In this document: one piece after another, positions 1 to 9,484 of the stretch
How positions within the stretch are numbered: position 1 is the first letter of the stretch
Layout: each line of letters begins with the position of its first letter
NCBI RefSeq assembly: GCF_013305725.1
Contig: NZ_CP047883.1
Span: forward strand, 847,001 to 911,000
DNA: 64,000 bases
Direction of reading: 5' to 3'
Origin: Streptococcus mitis
Lineage (GTDB): Bacteria; Bacillota; Bacilli; Lactobacillales; Streptococcaceae
Translations under genes and position numbers: made by a program
The notes under the pieces: generated by a model
Seen by the model: only the letters and a program-made list of their open reading frames with translations
Database searches by the model: none
Told to the model about the DNA's origin: nothing

Positions 1-1098
1 ACAGCGGTTGATGCAGGTGCGTCTTATATCAATATCCCTGATACGGTAGGATTTACTACACCAGAGGAATATGGAGCTATCTTCAAATACTTGATTGAGA
101 ATGTCAAGACAGATCGTCAGATTATCTATTCACCTCACTGTCATGATGACCTCGGAATGGCAGTGGCTAATAGCCTTGCTGCTGTCAAGAATGGGGCAGG
201 ACGTGTCGAAGGGACTATCAACGGTATTGGGGAGCGAGCTGGCAATGCTGCTTTGGAAGAAATAGCAGTGGCGCTCAATATTCGCCAAGATTACTATCAA
301 GCAGAGACAAGCATTGTCCTAAATGAGACCATCAATACGTCAGAAATGGTTTCTCGCTTCTCAGGAATTCCAGTTCCTAAAAATAAGGCTGTGGTTGGTG
401 GCAATGCCTTTTCTCACGAATCTGGTATTCACCAAGACGGAGTCCTTAAAAATCCTCTTACCTATGAAATCATCACTCCTGAATTGGTCGGTGTCAAGAG
501 TAATAGCCTTCCACTTGGAAAATTGTCAGGACGCCATGCCTTTGTCGAGAAACTAAGAGAATTGGCGCTAGATTTTACAGAAGAGGATATCAAGCCACTC
601 TTTGCTAAGTTCAAGGCGTTAGCGGACAAGAAGCAAGAAATCACAGATGCAGATATTCGTGCTCTGGTAGCTGGAACCATGGTTGAAAATCCAGAAGGCT
701 TCCACTTTGATGATTTACAACTGCAAACTCATGCGGATAATGACATCGAAGCGCTCGTTAGCCTAGCTAATATGGATGGTGAGAAGGTCGAATTTAATGC
801 GACAGGGCAAGGTTCTGTTGAAGCGATCTTTAACGCTATCGATAAGTTCTTTAACCAATCCGTCCGCTTGGTGTCCTATACCATTGATGCTGTGACAGAT
901 GGAATTGATGCCCAAGCTCGGGTTTTGGTCACTGTGGAAAACAGAGATACAGAAACCATCTTTAATGCAGCAGGTCTCGATTTCGATGTGTTGAAGGCTT
1001 CGGCTATTGCCTACATCAATGCTAATACCTTTGTTCAAAAAGAGAATTCGGGTGAGATGGGACGTAGCGTTTCCTATCGCGATATGCCTAGTGTGTAA
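1..1098 (+). CDS. leuA: 2-isopropylmalate synthase, 3' part (5' end outside window)
   Basis: First committed enzyme of leucine synthesis: it condenses acetyl-CoA with 2-oxoisovalerate in the cytosol. The frame is already open at base 1, so about 365 C-terminal codons are visible and the start lies upstream of the window. The metal-binding stretch [11 protein letters not shown] is near visible residue 45, followed by [14 protein letters not shown], both typical of the LeuA TIM barrel. The C-terminal third (from about [19 protein letters not shown]) matches the leucine-binding regulatory domain, so feedback inhibition is probably intact. leuB follows 13 bp downstream in the same operon. Confidence 0.95.
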   Translation, partial: TAVDAGASYINIPDTVGFTTPEEYGAIFKYLIENVKTDRQIIYSPHCHDDLGMAVANSLAAVKNGAGRVEGTINGIGERAGNAALEEIAVALNIRQDYYQAETSIVLNETINTSEMVSRFSGIPVPKNKAVVGGNAFSHESGIHQDGVLKNPLTYEIITPELVGVKSNSLPLGKLSGRHAFVEKLRELALDFTEEDIKPLFAKFKALADKKQEITDADIRALVAGTMVENPEGFHFDDLQLQTHADNDIEALVSLANMDGEKVEFNATGQGSVEAIFNAIDKFFNQSVRLVSYTIDAVTDGIDAQARVLVTVENRDTETIFNAAGLDFDVLKASAIAYINANTFVQKENSGEMGRSVSYRDMPSV

Positions 1099-1111
1099 AG
1101 GAGAGAATACT

Positions 1112-2149
1112 ATGACAAAGAAAATAGTAGCTTTAGCAGGGGATGGAATCGGCCCAGAAATCATGGTGGCTGGGTTAGAGGTTCTGGAAGCTCTAGCTGA
1201 AAAAACAGGCTTTGACTATGAAATAGACAAACGACCTTTTGGAGGTGCAGGAATTGATGCAGCAGGCCATCCTTTACCTAGTGAAACCCTCAAAGCATGT
1301 AGAGAAGCAGATGCCATTCTCCTAGCGGCTATCGGTAGTCCTCAGTATGATGGAGCAGCGGTTCGGCCTGAACAAGGCTTGCTTGCTCTCCGTAAGGAAC
1401 TCAATCTTTACGCTAATATTCGCCCTGTAAAAATCTTTGACAGTCTCAAGCATTTGTCACCACTAAAACCAGAACGAATTGCTGGTGTAGACTTTGTCGT
1501 GGTGCGTGAGTTGACAGGCGGTATTTACTTTGGAGATCATATCCTTGAAGAGCGCAAAGCGCGTGATATTAACGACTATAGCTACGAGGAAGTGGAGCGG
1601 ATTATTCGCAAAGCCTTTCAAATTGCAAGAAATCGCAGAAAAATCGTTACTAGTATCGATAAGCAAAATGTTCTAGCGACCTCAAAACTCTGGCGGAAAG
1701 TAGCTGAGGAAGTCGCGCAGGATTTCCCAGATATAACCTTGGAGCACCAGCTGGTGGACTCAGCTGCTATGCTTATGATTACCAATCCTGCCAAGTTTGA
1801 TGTTATTGTGACAGAAAATCTTTTCGGAGATATTCTCTCGGATGAATCAAGCGTTCTATCTGGCACACTTGGAGTTATGCCATCAGCCAGTCATTCTGAA
1901 AATGGACCAAGTCTCTATGAACCTATTCACGGTTCAGCACCTGATATTGCAGGTCAAGGAATTGCCAATCCTATTTCCATGATTTTATCAGTGGCTATGA
2001 TGCTGAGAGACAGCTTTGGACGTTATGAGGATGCAGAGCGTATCGAGCGTGCTGTTGAGACAAGTTTGGCAGCTGGAATTTTAACGAGAGATATAGGAGG
2101 ACAGGCTTCGACCAAGGAAATGACGGAAGCTATTATTGCAAGGTTATGA
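1112..2149 (+). CDS. leuB: 3-isopropylmalate dehydrogenase
   Basis: NAD-dependent oxidative decarboxylation of 3-isopropylmalate in leucine synthesis. The protein has 345 aa, the usual length. It starts KKIVALAGDGIGPEI, the N-terminal signature of the isocitrate/isopropylmalate dehydrogenase family, and contains FDVIVTENLFGDILSDE, the conserved substrate and metal loop. The start at 1112 is chosen because it follows AAGGAGAG; the open frame extends upstream into leuA without support. The stop overlaps the next start (ATGA), indicating translational coupling. Confidence 0.96.
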   Translation: MTKKIVALAGDGIGPEIMVAGLEVLEALAEKTGFDYEIDKRPFGGAGIDAAGHPLPSETLKACREADAILLAAIGSPQYDGAAVRPEQGLLALRKELNLYANIRPVKIFDSLKHLSPLKPERIAGVDFVVVRELTGGIYFGDHILEERKARDINDYSYEEVERIIRKAFQIARNRRKIVTSIDKQNVLATSKLWRKVAEEVAQDFPDITLEHQLVDSAAMLMITNPAKFDVIVTENLFGDILSDESSVLSGTLGVMPSASHSENGPSLYEPIHGSAPDIAGQGIANPISMILSVAMMLRDSFGRYEDAERIERAVETSLAAGILTRDIGGQASTKEMTEAIIARL

Positions 2150-2415
2150 AGTTAGACGTAAAAATTACTCTAGTCCTTTTGATTTGGAATGTCATGGTTT
2201 TCTTGATTTATGCTATTGACAAATCCAAGGCAAGGAGAAGAGCTTGGCGCATCCCAGAGAAAATCTTACTCATTTTAGCCTTTGTTTGTGGTGGTTTTGG
2301 TGCCTGGTTAGCAGGAATCATCTTTCACCACAAGACTCGAAAATGGTATTTTAAAACAGTTTGGTTTCTTGGGATGGTGACCACACTAGTAGCCTTATAT
2401 GTTATTTGGAGGTAA
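2146..2415 (+). CDS. DUF1294 family small membrane protein
   Basis: An 89-aa protein with about three hydrophobic segments (residues 6-23, 38-59 and 70-88). The motif RRAWRIPEKILL, followed by GGFGAW and then FHHKTRKWYF, matches the DUF1294 family pattern (RIPE, GG-GA, HKT-K). Function unknown. Its start overlaps the leuB stop by four bases and its stop lies 4 bp before the leuC start, so it is co-transcribed inside the leucine operon. Whether it has any role in leucine metabolism cannot be judged from sequence. Confidence 0.85.
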   Translation: MKLDVKITLVLLIWNVMVFLIYAIDKSKARRRAWRIPEKILLILAFVCGGFGAWLAGIIFHHKTRKWYFKTVWFLGMVTTLVALYVIWR

Positions 2416-2418
2416 TGG

Positions 2419-3801
2419 ATGGCAGGAAAATCGATTTTTGATAAATTATGGGACCGCCATGTCATCACAGGAGAAGAGGGGCAGCCCCAACTCATGTATG
2501 TGGACCAGCACTATATCCACGAGGTGACCAGCCCTCAAGCTTTTCAAGGATTACGAGATGCAGGGCGCAGATTGAGACGACCAGACTTGACATTTGGAAC
2601 CTTCGACCACAATGTCCCGACAGTCAATATCTACGATATTCGAGATGTCATTTCCAAGGCGCAAATTGATAAGCTAGCTGAAAATGTTGAGGAGTTTGGG
2701 ATTGAACATGCGGCCCACGGTTCTGAAAAACAGGGAATTGTGCACATGGTGGGACCAGAAACTGGACGGACCCAACCAGGAAAATTCATCGTCTGTGGAG
2801 ACAGCCATACGGCAACTCACGGTGCTTTTGGAGCAATCGCCTTTGGAATTGGGACCAGTGAGGTCGAACATGTCTTTGCTACCCAGACCCTCTGGCAGGT
2901 CAAACCTAAGAAAATGTTGGTGGAATTCACTGGAGTTCCTCAAAAAGGAGTTTATTCCAAGGATTTCATTTTAGCCTTGATTGCCAAGTACGGCGTTGCT
3001 TGCGGCGTTGGCTACGTGGTGGAATATCGTGGACAAGCAATTGATGAACTGAGTATGGAAGAGCGCATGACCATCTGCAATATGTCCATCGAGTTTGGAT
3101 CTAAGATGGGAATCATGAATCCGGATCAAACCACCTATGACTATCTCAAGGGACGAGAATGTGTTCCAGAGGACTTCGAAGAGGCTGTGGCGGATTGGAA
3201 AACAATTGTCAGTGATGATGATGCTGTTTACGATAAGGTTATTCATATGGATGTCTCAGACCTTGCTCCTATGGTGACCTGGGGAACCAACCCTGCTATG
3301 GGGGTTGACTTTGACAGTAGATTCCCAGAAATTAAGGATATGAATGATGAGCGAGCCTACAATTACATGGACTTGGAGCCTGGTCAAAAGCCAGCAGATA
3401 TTGAACTAGGTTATATCTTTATCGGCTCTTGTACAAATGCTCGTCTTAGCGATTTGCAACTGGCTGCGCGATTTGTTAAAGGGAAGAAAATTGCTCCTAA
3501 TCTAACAGCTATTGTGGTTCCAGGCTCTCGTCCTGTCAAACGAGCTGCTGAGAGGTTGGGCTTGGACAAGGTCTTTCTAGATGCTGGCTTTGAGTGGCGA
3601 GACCCAGGTTGCTCTATGTGCCTAGGGATGAATCCTGACAAGGTTCCAGATGGTGTCCACTGTGCCTCAACCAGCAATCGAAACTTTGAGGACAGACAAG
3701 GATTTGGCGCTAAGACCCATCTCTGCAGTCCAGCCATGGCAGCAGCAGCAGCTATTGCAGGGCGCTTTGTAGATGTTCGGCAAATGCCAGAGGCCCAGTA
3801 A
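2419..3801 (+). CDS. leuC: 3-isopropylmalate dehydratase, large subunit
   Basis: Large [4Fe-4S] subunit of isopropylmalate isomerase, an aconitase-family enzyme converting 2- to 3-isopropylmalate; it works as a heterodimer with LeuD. The 460 aa match the family length. Cluster-ligand cysteines are visible in IGSCTNAR (residues near 337) and [11 protein letters not shown] (near 400). Substrate-binding stretches include [13 protein letters not shown]. Of two nearby ATGs (2415 and 2419), the second gives the family N-terminus [11 protein letters not shown]. leuD follows 9 bp downstream. Confidence 0.96.
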   Translation: MAGKSIFDKLWDRHVITGEEGQPQLMYVDQHYIHEVTSPQAFQGLRDAGRRLRRPDLTFGTFDHNVPTVNIYDIRDVISKAQIDKLAENVEEFGIEHAAHGSEKQGIVHMVGPETGRTQPGKFIVCGDSHTATHGAFGAIAFGIGTSEVEHVFATQTLWQVKPKKMLVEFTGVPQKGVYSKDFILALIAKYGVACGVGYVVEYRGQAIDELSMEERMTICNMSIEFGSKMGIMNPDQTTYDYLKGRECVPEDFEEAVADWKTIVSDDDAVYDKVIHMDVSDLAPMVTWGTNPAMGVDFDSRFPEIKDMNDERAYNYMDLEPGQKPADIELGYIFIGSCTNARLSDLQLAARFVKGKKIAPNLTAIVVPGSRPVKRAAERLGLDKVFLDAGFEWRDPGCSMCLGMNPDKVPDGVHCASTSNRNFEDRQGFGAKTHLCSPAMAAAAAIAGRFVDVRQMPEAQ

Positions 3802-3810
3802 GGAGAGGAT

Positions 3811-5211
3811 ATGGAGAAATTTACAGTTTATATGGGAACGACCGTTCCTCTCATGAATGATAACATCGACACCGACCAAATCCTACCCAAGCAGTTTCTC
3901 AAGCTGATTGATAAAAAAGGCTTTGGTAAGTACCTCATGTATGCTTGGCGTTATCTGGACGACAAGTATACTGAGGACCCAGACTTTGTCTTTAACCGAC
4001 CTGAATATCGGGAAGCCAGTATTCTCATCTCAGGGGATAACTTCGGCGCAGGTTCTTCAAGGGAACACGCAGCTTGGGCTCTAGCGGACTATGGTTTTAA
4101 GGTTGTGATTGCAGGATCTTTTGGGGACATTCATTACAATAATGAACTTAATAATGGCATGTTGCCTATTGTACAGCCTAGAGAGGTTCGAGAGAAACTA
4201 GCTCAGCTACAACCAAGTGACCAGGTAACTGTGGACTTGAAACAACAAAAAATCATCACACCAGTCGGAGAATTCACTTTCGAAATCGATAGTGAATGGA
4301 AACACAAACTCTTAAATGGTTTGGATGATATCGGAATTACCTTGCAGTATGAAGATTTGATTGCTGCTTATGAAAAACAACGACCAGCCTACTGGCAGGA
4401 TTATAAGAAAAATAGAAAAGGAAATAGAACTATGACAAAACACATTCAATGGAACGGAACACTTTCACAAGAAGGATATGACATTTTAAAAGGTGAGGGC
4501 GGTTGTATTGTTTGCCCTACTAAAGTTGGTTACATCATCATGACTAGCGATAAGGCTGGTCTTGAACGTAAGTTTGAAGCTAAAGAACGTAACCGTAACA
4601 AACCAGGTGTTGTTCTCTGCGGTAGCATGGACGAGCTTCGTGCTTTAGCACAACTCAACCCAGAAATTGAAGCCTTTTACCAAAAACATTGGGATGAAGA
4701 TATTCTTCTTGGTTGTATCCTTCCTTGGAAACCAGAAGCCTTTGAAAAACTAAAAGCATACGGGGATGGCCGTGAAGAACTCATGACTGACGTGCGTGGT
4801 ACTAGCTGTTTTGTTATCAAATTCGGGAAAGCTGGTGAACAATTGGCTGCCAAACTTTGGGAAGAAGGCAAGATGGTCTATGCCTCATCTGCAAACCCAT
4901 CTGGAAAAGGAAACCGTGGTAAAGTAGAAGGTATCGGAGAACGCATCGAAAGGGCAGTTGACCTTGTTATCGAGGCAGACGACTATGTGGCATCTATCCA
5001 GCCTGACAAAACGATTGAAACTCGCTACGAGCAAGGTGTGATGGTCTCTATGGTTGATAAATACGGTAAACTCATCCCAGAACAAGGAGGAGCACGTTCA
5101 ACTTCACCAGCACCAGTTGTAATCCGCAAAGGGCTTGACATTGATAAGATTATGATGCACCTGTCAGACACCTTTAACTCATGGGACTACCGTCAGGGAG
5201 AGTATTATTAA
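3811..5211 (+). CDS. leuD: 3-isopropylmalate dehydratase small subunit, in-frame with a Sua5/YrdC-like domain
   Basis: Residues 1 to about 197 are a complete LeuD: N-terminal [17 protein letters not shown], the swivelling-domain motif [14 protein letters not shown] near residue 78, and an end at QRPAYWQD that is the normal family terminus. No stop follows. The frame continues through a short lysine/arginine-rich link ([10 protein letters not shown]) into a 259-residue Sua5/YciO/YrdC-like protein that has its own ATG at 4432 and an upstream AAAAGGAAA. The product may be a 466-aa fusion, or the LeuD stop was recently lost and the downstream protein is also made from its own start. A sequencing indel is the third option. 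Confidence 0.85.
   Translation: MEKFTVYMGTTVPLMNDNIDTDQILPKQFLKLIDKKGFGKYLMYAWRYLDDKYTEDPDFVFNRPEYREASILISGDNFGAGSSREHAAWALADYGFKVVIAGSFGDIHYNNELNNGMLPIVQPREVREKLAQLQPSDQVTVDLKQQKIITPVGEFTFEIDSEWKHKLLNGLDDIGITLQYEDLIAAYEKQRPAYWQDYKKNRKGNRTMTKHIQWNGTLSQEGYDILKGEGGCIVCPTKVGYIIMTSDKAGLERKFEAKERNRNKPGVVLCGSMDELRALAQLNPEIEAFYQKHWDEDILLGCILPWKPEAFEKLKAYGDGREELMTDVRGTSCFVIKFGKAGEQLAAKLWEEGKMVYASSANPSGKGNRGKVEGIGERIERAVDLVIEADDYVASIQPDKTIETRYEQGVMVSMVDKYGKLIPEQGGARSTSPAPVVIRKGLDIDKIMMHLSDTFNSWDYRQGEYY
4432..5211 (+). CDS. Sua5/YciO/YrdC-like protein (internal start within the leuD frame)
   Basis: A 259-aa protein starting [35 protein letters not shown] resembles the YrdC-fold N-terminus, and the basic stretch [16 protein letters not shown] ([16 protein letters not shown]) resembles its nucleotide/tRNA-binding loop; [14 protein letters not shown] is the conserved S-A-N-xSG motif. 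The family covers threonylcarbamoyl-AMP synthases (tRNA t6A modification) and less characterised YciO proteins, and I cannot tell which this is. An independent start is supported by AAAAGGAAA about 8 bp upstream of ATG and by codon use matching highly expressed genes, unlike leuD. It is listed separately because translation may occur both ways. Confidence 0.7.
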   Translation: MTKHIQWNGTLSQEGYDILKGEGGCIVCPTKVGYIIMTSDKAGLERKFEAKERNRNKPGVVLCGSMDELRALAQLNPEIEAFYQKHWDEDILLGCILPWKPEAFEKLKAYGDGREELMTDVRGTSCFVIKFGKAGEQLAAKLWEEGKMVYASSANPSGKGNRGKVEGIGERIERAVDLVIEADDYVASIQPDKTIETRYEQGVMVSMVDKYGKLIPEQGGARSTSPAPVVIRKGLDIDKIMMHLSDTFNSWDYRQGEYY

Positions 5212-5222
5212 GATAAAAAAGA

Positions 5223-5270
5223 AGTCTAGTGTTATGAGGGAATACCCTACTCTACACTAGGCTTTTCTTT
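5223..5270 (+). terminator. Rho-independent terminator of the leu operon
   Basis: Inverted repeat AGTCTAGTGT / ACACTAGGCT (one G-T wobble) with an inner GAGGG/CCCT pairing, followed by TTTTCTTT, 12 bp after the YrdC-like stop. It separates the leucine operon from the restriction genes. Confidence 0.8.
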
Positions 5271-5362
5271 AGAAATTCTTTTCTTTTTTTATAGGGTATG
5301 ATATTCTATATATGAAATATATAGTTTTTTATTCGAACATTATTATAAAAGGAGTAAGATTG

Positions 5363-7303
5363 ATGCTGAAAAGAAAAATTAGTTTGGATGATTTTTATGC
5401 TTGGTACCAAGAAAATAAGATAAGACTAAGAGAAGATGCATCTAAATATAGTATTTACAATGAACAATTACGTGAAGAATTTCTTAAAGAGTGGCCACTT
5501 GATAGAATTTTAACCATGTCTATTGATGATTATGTTATTGGGAAAGGTGCTAAAAGTAATTCTTTTTGCTATAGTCTTGAGAGGGGGAAATACAAATCTT
5601 TATTTTTAGGTATTGGAGGAGGAGGCTCTTCAAAATTTGGTATTTATTGGAATGAGGATACCCAAAGCTATAAAAATCAAACTAATAAAATCATTCCTAT
5701 ATCTGAATTGGAGCAACGTTTTAATAAACTAAAAAGAGATCTGTATCAGATTATTCAAATCGGTAGTAAACTTGATTTTGACAATCCTATATTTGATATG
5801 AAAAAGTCCACAAATGAATTTATTGGTCGTTCTGCTGTGGTGACAAAACTACTTTGTATTTATTCTGAGAACAATTCTTTTTTAGGAGTAAATATGAATA
5901 GTCAGAATGAATTTTGGAATAGGTTGATTCCTCAAAGTAATCAAGGAGGACCCTATCGTCAGAATCATGAGATTTGTAAACTATTTTCTAAAACCTATCC
6001 TGAACTAGAATCTTCAATTTTGGGAAGCATTTTATTTGAATATTCAACACAATTTCTAGACGATAAAGAAAAGAAAGAAGAAAAAATGTCTGCAGAATAT
6101 AAGGTTTATCACCCATTGAGTCAAACTCTACTACAATCCAAAAACCTAATCCTCCGAGGTGCACCTGGTACAGGAAAAACTTATCTTGCTAAAGAAATTG
6201 CTAAAGATTTAACGGAAGGTCGGGAGGAGCAAATCGGCTTTGTACAGTTTCACCCATCTTATGATTATACGGATTTTGTAGAGGGGCTGAGACCGGCATC
6301 AAATGGGGATGGAGCTATTGAGTTTAAGCTAGAGGATGGTATTTTTAAGAAGTTCTGTCAGAGGGCGAAAGAAGCTCAGAAAACTGGAGGACAAGACAAT
6401 TTTGATGAAGCTTGGGATTGTTACCTAGCCTATATAAATAATTCGGATGAAAAAGAGTATTTAACAAAGGGTTCTTACCTGTCAGTAAATAGCAGACAAA
6501 ACCTATCCGTTAATTACGATAAGGGAACATCAGGATGGAGTTTATCTAGGAATTATGTATACGAACTTTATAAAAATCCGAATTATGACAAACAAAAGTA
6601 TTATAAGAGTGAAGGAAAAAAAGTCCTTGAAATTTTAAAGAAAAGATTTGGTTTGAAAGACTATATCTCTCCAACAGAGATCAACACAGACAAGAATTTT
6701 GTCTTCATCATTGATGAAATCAACCGTGGTGAGATTTCTAAGATTTTTGGTGAACTCTTTTTCTCTATTGACCCTGGCTATCGTGGTGAAAAGGGAAGTG
6801 TTTCTACCCAATATGCAAATCTACACGAAACTGACGAAAAGTTTTATATCCCCGAAAATGTTTACATCATCGGAACAATGAATGATATTGACCGCTCGGT
6901 GGACACCTTTGATTTTGCTATGCGTCGTCGCTTCCGTTTTGTTGAAGTTACTGCCGAGAGTCAAGTTGGTATGCTAGACGATGTTCTCGGTGATGAAGCA
7001 GAAGAAGCGAAAAAACGTTTAAGAAACTTAAATGCTGCTATCGAAAATGTTCAGGAGTTAAACAGTCATTATCATATCGGACCAAGTTATTTCCTTAAGT
7101 TGAAGGATGTAGGTTTTGACTATGAATTACTCTGGTCTGATTACCTCAAGCCGCTTTTGGAAGATTACTTACGGGGTTCTTATGAAGAGGATGAAACTCT
7201 GAAGACATTGAAAAAAGCATTTAATCAGATAAGTATAGAGGGAGCAAGTGAGTCTATAGCTGATAACAATGAAGGCGTTGCGAATGATAATGCGTATAAC
7301 TGA
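5363..7303 (+). CDS. mcrB: McrB-type AAA+ GTPase subunit of a type IV restriction system
   Basis: Motor subunit of a McrBC-like enzyme that cleaves modified DNA. The 646-aa protein has an N-terminal region (to about residue 245) with no motif I recognise, probably the target-recognition domain. The AAA+ core follows: Walker A LRGAPGTGKTYLAKEI near 270, FVQFHPSYDYTDFVEGLRP typical of McrB, Walker B VFIIDEINRGEISKIFGE near 450, and GTMNDIDRSVDTFDFAMRRR with sensor and arginine finger. The start at 5363 is preceded by AAAGGAGT; the frame opens at 5312 without a ribosome site. It overlaps mcrC by 35 bp. AT-rich codon use compared with neighbours suggests acquisition. Confidence 0.9.
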   Translation: MLKRKISLDDFYAWYQENKIRLREDASKYSIYNEQLREEFLKEWPLDRILTMSIDDYVIGKGAKSNSFCYSLERGKYKSLFLGIGGGGSSKFGIYWNEDTQSYKNQTNKIIPISELEQRFNKLKRDLYQIIQIGSKLDFDNPIFDMKKSTNEFIGRSAVVTKLLCIYSENNSFLGVNMNSQNEFWNRLIPQSNQGGPYRQNHEICKLFSKTYPELESSILGSILFEYSTQFLDDKEKKEEKMSAEYKVYHPLSQTLLQSKNLILRGAPGTGKTYLAKEIAKDLTEGREEQIGFVQFHPSYDYTDFVEGLRPASNGDGAIEFKLEDGIFKKFCQRAKEAQKTGGQDNFDEAWDCYLAYINNSDEKEYLTKGSYLSVNSRQNLSVNYDKGTSGWSLSRNYVYELYKNPNYDKQKYYKSEGKKVLEILKKRFGLKDYISPTEINTDKNFVFIIDEINRGEISKIFGELFFSIDPGYRGEKGSVSTQYANLHETDEKFYIPENVYIIGTMNDIDRSVDTFDFAMRRRFRFVEVTAESQVGMLDDVLGDEAEEAKKRLRNLNAAIENVQELNSHYHIGPSYFLKLKDVGFDYELLWSDYLKPLLEDYLRGSYEEDETLKTLKKAFNQISIEGASESIADNNEGVANDNAYN

Positions 7304-8573
7304 TAATCAGCATAGACTTGCTAAGGAAGATTTTGTCGCAGAATATCCCAAATTAAGTCAAGCACTTCTTGATAGAACACTGGATAACCTTTCTAAAGAG
7401 GACAATATCTTTATTTTTCCAAATGATTTGACTCATACTCCTGATTTGGATAAGGACCAAAAGATTTTTGAAACAGTCAATCAGGAAATTAAAACAGGTA
7501 ATGTGATTGGTTTTCTGGGGTGTGATCAGGAAAGATTGACGATTTCTTCTCGTTTTTCTGATGAAAGTAACGACCATTTTTTACATTATCTTTTACAAAA
7601 GACTCTCAATATCAATCTGACTAGTTTGGATGTCGGTCTATCTCCTGAAGATAAACTCTATCAACTCTTGGTTTACCTCTTTCCAAAGTATCTGCAAGCT
7701 TCTCTTCGAAAAGGTCTTTATAAGGAATACCAGAGATTTTCTCATAACGACAGTCATGTAAAGGGAGTGATAGATGTAGGAAATCATCTCAAGAAAAATC
7801 TTCCTTTCACGGGAAATATCGCCTACACAACGAGAGAGTTCACCTATGATAATCCTCTCATGCAGCTGATTCGGCATACGATTGAGTACATAAAGACTCA
7901 AAAAAGTTTTGGAGCACTACTCGATAGTAATCGTGAAACTATAGCTGAAGTTACGCGTGTAACCCCTTCTTATAAATTAGCTGATCGTGCTAAATTTATC
8001 AGAATAAATAAAACCAAACCTCTTCGTCATGCTTATTTTCGAGAGTATAGAAAGTTGCAAGAGCTTTGCCTGATGATCCTAAATAGAGAAAAGAATGGTT
8101 TAGGATACCAAGAGAAAAAAATCCACGGTATTCTTTTTGATGTTTCCTGGCTTTGGGAAGAGTATGTTTACACCTTGTTACCAAAAGGATTTTTACATCC
8201 TCGAAATAAAGAAAAGAAAGGAGGCATTCTAGTATTTTCTGATGGGAAACGAAAAGTCTATCCAGATTTTTATGATAGAGAACGAAAGATTGTTCTAGAT
8301 GCTAAATATAAAAAACTTGAAGATACTGAAAAAGGAATCAACCGTGAGGACTTGTTCCAGTTGATTTCCTATTCTTATATTTTAGAAGCTGAGAAAGCTG
8401 GACTAATTTTTCCTAGTATAGAGCAGTCAGTAAATAGTGAAATAGGAGAAGTAGCGGGGTACGGAGTCTTGCTTAAAAAATGCTCTATCCAAATCCCTCA
8501 GAAGGTTTCATCCTACAGTGAGTTTTGTAAAATGATGGAAAATTCAGAAGAAAATTTTAAAGAGAATATTTAA
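7269..8573 (+). CDS. mcrC: McrC-type nuclease subunit
   Basis: A 434-aa partner of the upstream McrB-like GTPase, read in another frame and overlapping it. The C-terminal part has VYPDFYDRERKIVLDAKYKK (around residues 332-351), matching the D...DAKYK catalytic pattern of the McrC PD-(D/E)XK nuclease. The central region GVIDVGNHLKKN and REFTYDNPLMQLIRHTIE are typical of the McrBC 5-methylcytosine restriction family. The start may be 7269, 7284 or 7290 (three in-frame ATGs); none has a strong ribosome site, so coupling to mcrB is likely. Together the pair looks intact and functional. Confidence 0.88.
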   Translation: MKALRMIMRITDNQHRLAKEDFVAEYPKLSQALLDRTLDNLSKEDNIFIFPNDLTHTPDLDKDQKIFETVNQEIKTGNVIGFLGCDQERLTISSRFSDESNDHFLHYLLQKTLNINLTSLDVGLSPEDKLYQLLVYLFPKYLQASLRKGLYKEYQRFSHNDSHVKGVIDVGNHLKKNLPFTGNIAYTTREFTYDNPLMQLIRHTIEYIKTQKSFGALLDSNRETIAEVTRVTPSYKLADRAKFIRINKTKPLRHAYFREYRKLQELCLMILNREKNGLGYQEKKIHGILFDVSWLWEEYVYTLLPKGFLHPRNKEKKGGILVFSDGKRKVYPDFYDRERKIVLDAKYKKLEDTEKGINREDLFQLISYSYILEAEKAGLIFPSIEQSVNSEIGEVAGYGVLLKKCSIQIPQKVSSYSEFCKMMENSEENFKENI

Positions 8574-8628
8574 GAGGAAGTAGCGAGAAAATAAAGTTCT
8601 TTATCGACTCTAGTGAGTTTATGAGAAA

Positions 8629-9410
8629 TTAATAGAGAGTGTACAGAACTTCCTCTTTCAGACAAAAGACAAACATCATTTTAGTGTTTGTCTTTTTTAT
8701 ATATTCAGCACTACTATCCTCAAAATGGGTTGGAATCTTTATCAAAACACTTTTCAGTGCAAAATAAAAAGGCTTCCCCGCCATCATTTTTACCCATTTT
8801 TTAATATTCAGGCATGCCCAAGTAAGTCCAACTTTTGCCTTCATTTTGGAATTACAAACTTCCCTTGTGTAACGTAGATTGTGGTATTCTTTGGTTTGAC
8901 CAAAATGCTGTCTTACCGTTTCTTTGAGTTTATGGTCAAATCTCTTGCTTCCCATTTGATGCCAAATTTCCTCACAAATCTCTAAATATTTCTTCCAAAT
9001 ATGGCGAGTAACTGGATAACAGAGGACAAATTGGGCAAATATTAGGATTGCTTTTGTACTCACGATAGCCATCGAGATTTGTTGTGGAGTAAGATAAGAT
9101 TTGATTTTCAGGGCAGAGGTAACAGTAATGGTATTTATAGTAGACAAAGTTCTTAGGGCGAATCTTCCCTTTCTTTCAACGAGGGCGAGTATAAGAGAAT
9201 ACAGGTGTAATTTCTTGGTCAAGGTGGAGTCTTAATCTTGAAAATGACGACTGTAATTCTTACCATAAGAGGTAAAATGAGGAATTGTATCATCCACCCT
9301 TAAATCCAGCATCCAGTGATAGGAGATCTGGTCGTAAATGCTCTTGATGATTTAGCACATGAAACGAATACCATAGAAATATGTGATGAGAGTTTTTTGA
9401 TTTAAACTAG
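8629..9410 (-). pseudogene. Decayed IS1182-family transposase remnant
   Basis: On the minus strand, one stretch reads KETVRQHFGQTKEYHNLRYT, then KAKVGLTWACLNIKKWVKMM, the C-terminal pattern of IS1182-type DDE transposases (ERSFADSKE...LRY...AACQNMKK). Upstream the family sequence continues in other frames: a zinc-finger-like stretch (CPENQILSYSTTN, then CPICPLL) and RPKNFVYYKYHYCYLCPEN. Still further upstream, GG-VDDT-like and YGKNYSRHF-like pieces are split by stops and frameshifts. The long open frame covering 8629-9222 is therefore partly spurious. It lies between the McrBC genes and guaA, suggesting IS activity helped build or erode this accessory segment. Exact ends and terminal repeats are not visible. 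Confidence 0.75.
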
Positions 9411-9440
9411 ATCATCCTTTATCATCAGAAGCCAAAGAAA

Positions 9441-9475
9441 AGCCCTTAGAAACTTGTAGACTAAGGGCTTTTTAT
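9441..9475 (-). terminator. Bidirectional terminator at the guaA 3' end
   Basis: Perfect 9-bp inverted repeat AGCCCTTAG / CTAAGGGCT with T-runs on both strands, 10 bp past the guaA stop on the minus strand. Confidence 0.85.
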
Positions 9476-9484
9476 TCTATTATT

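Noticed and set aside
8629..9222. 197-aa intact minus-strand gene
   Set aside because: Only parts of the frame match IS1182 transposase; the adjoining family sequence continues in other frames, so this is a decayed element.
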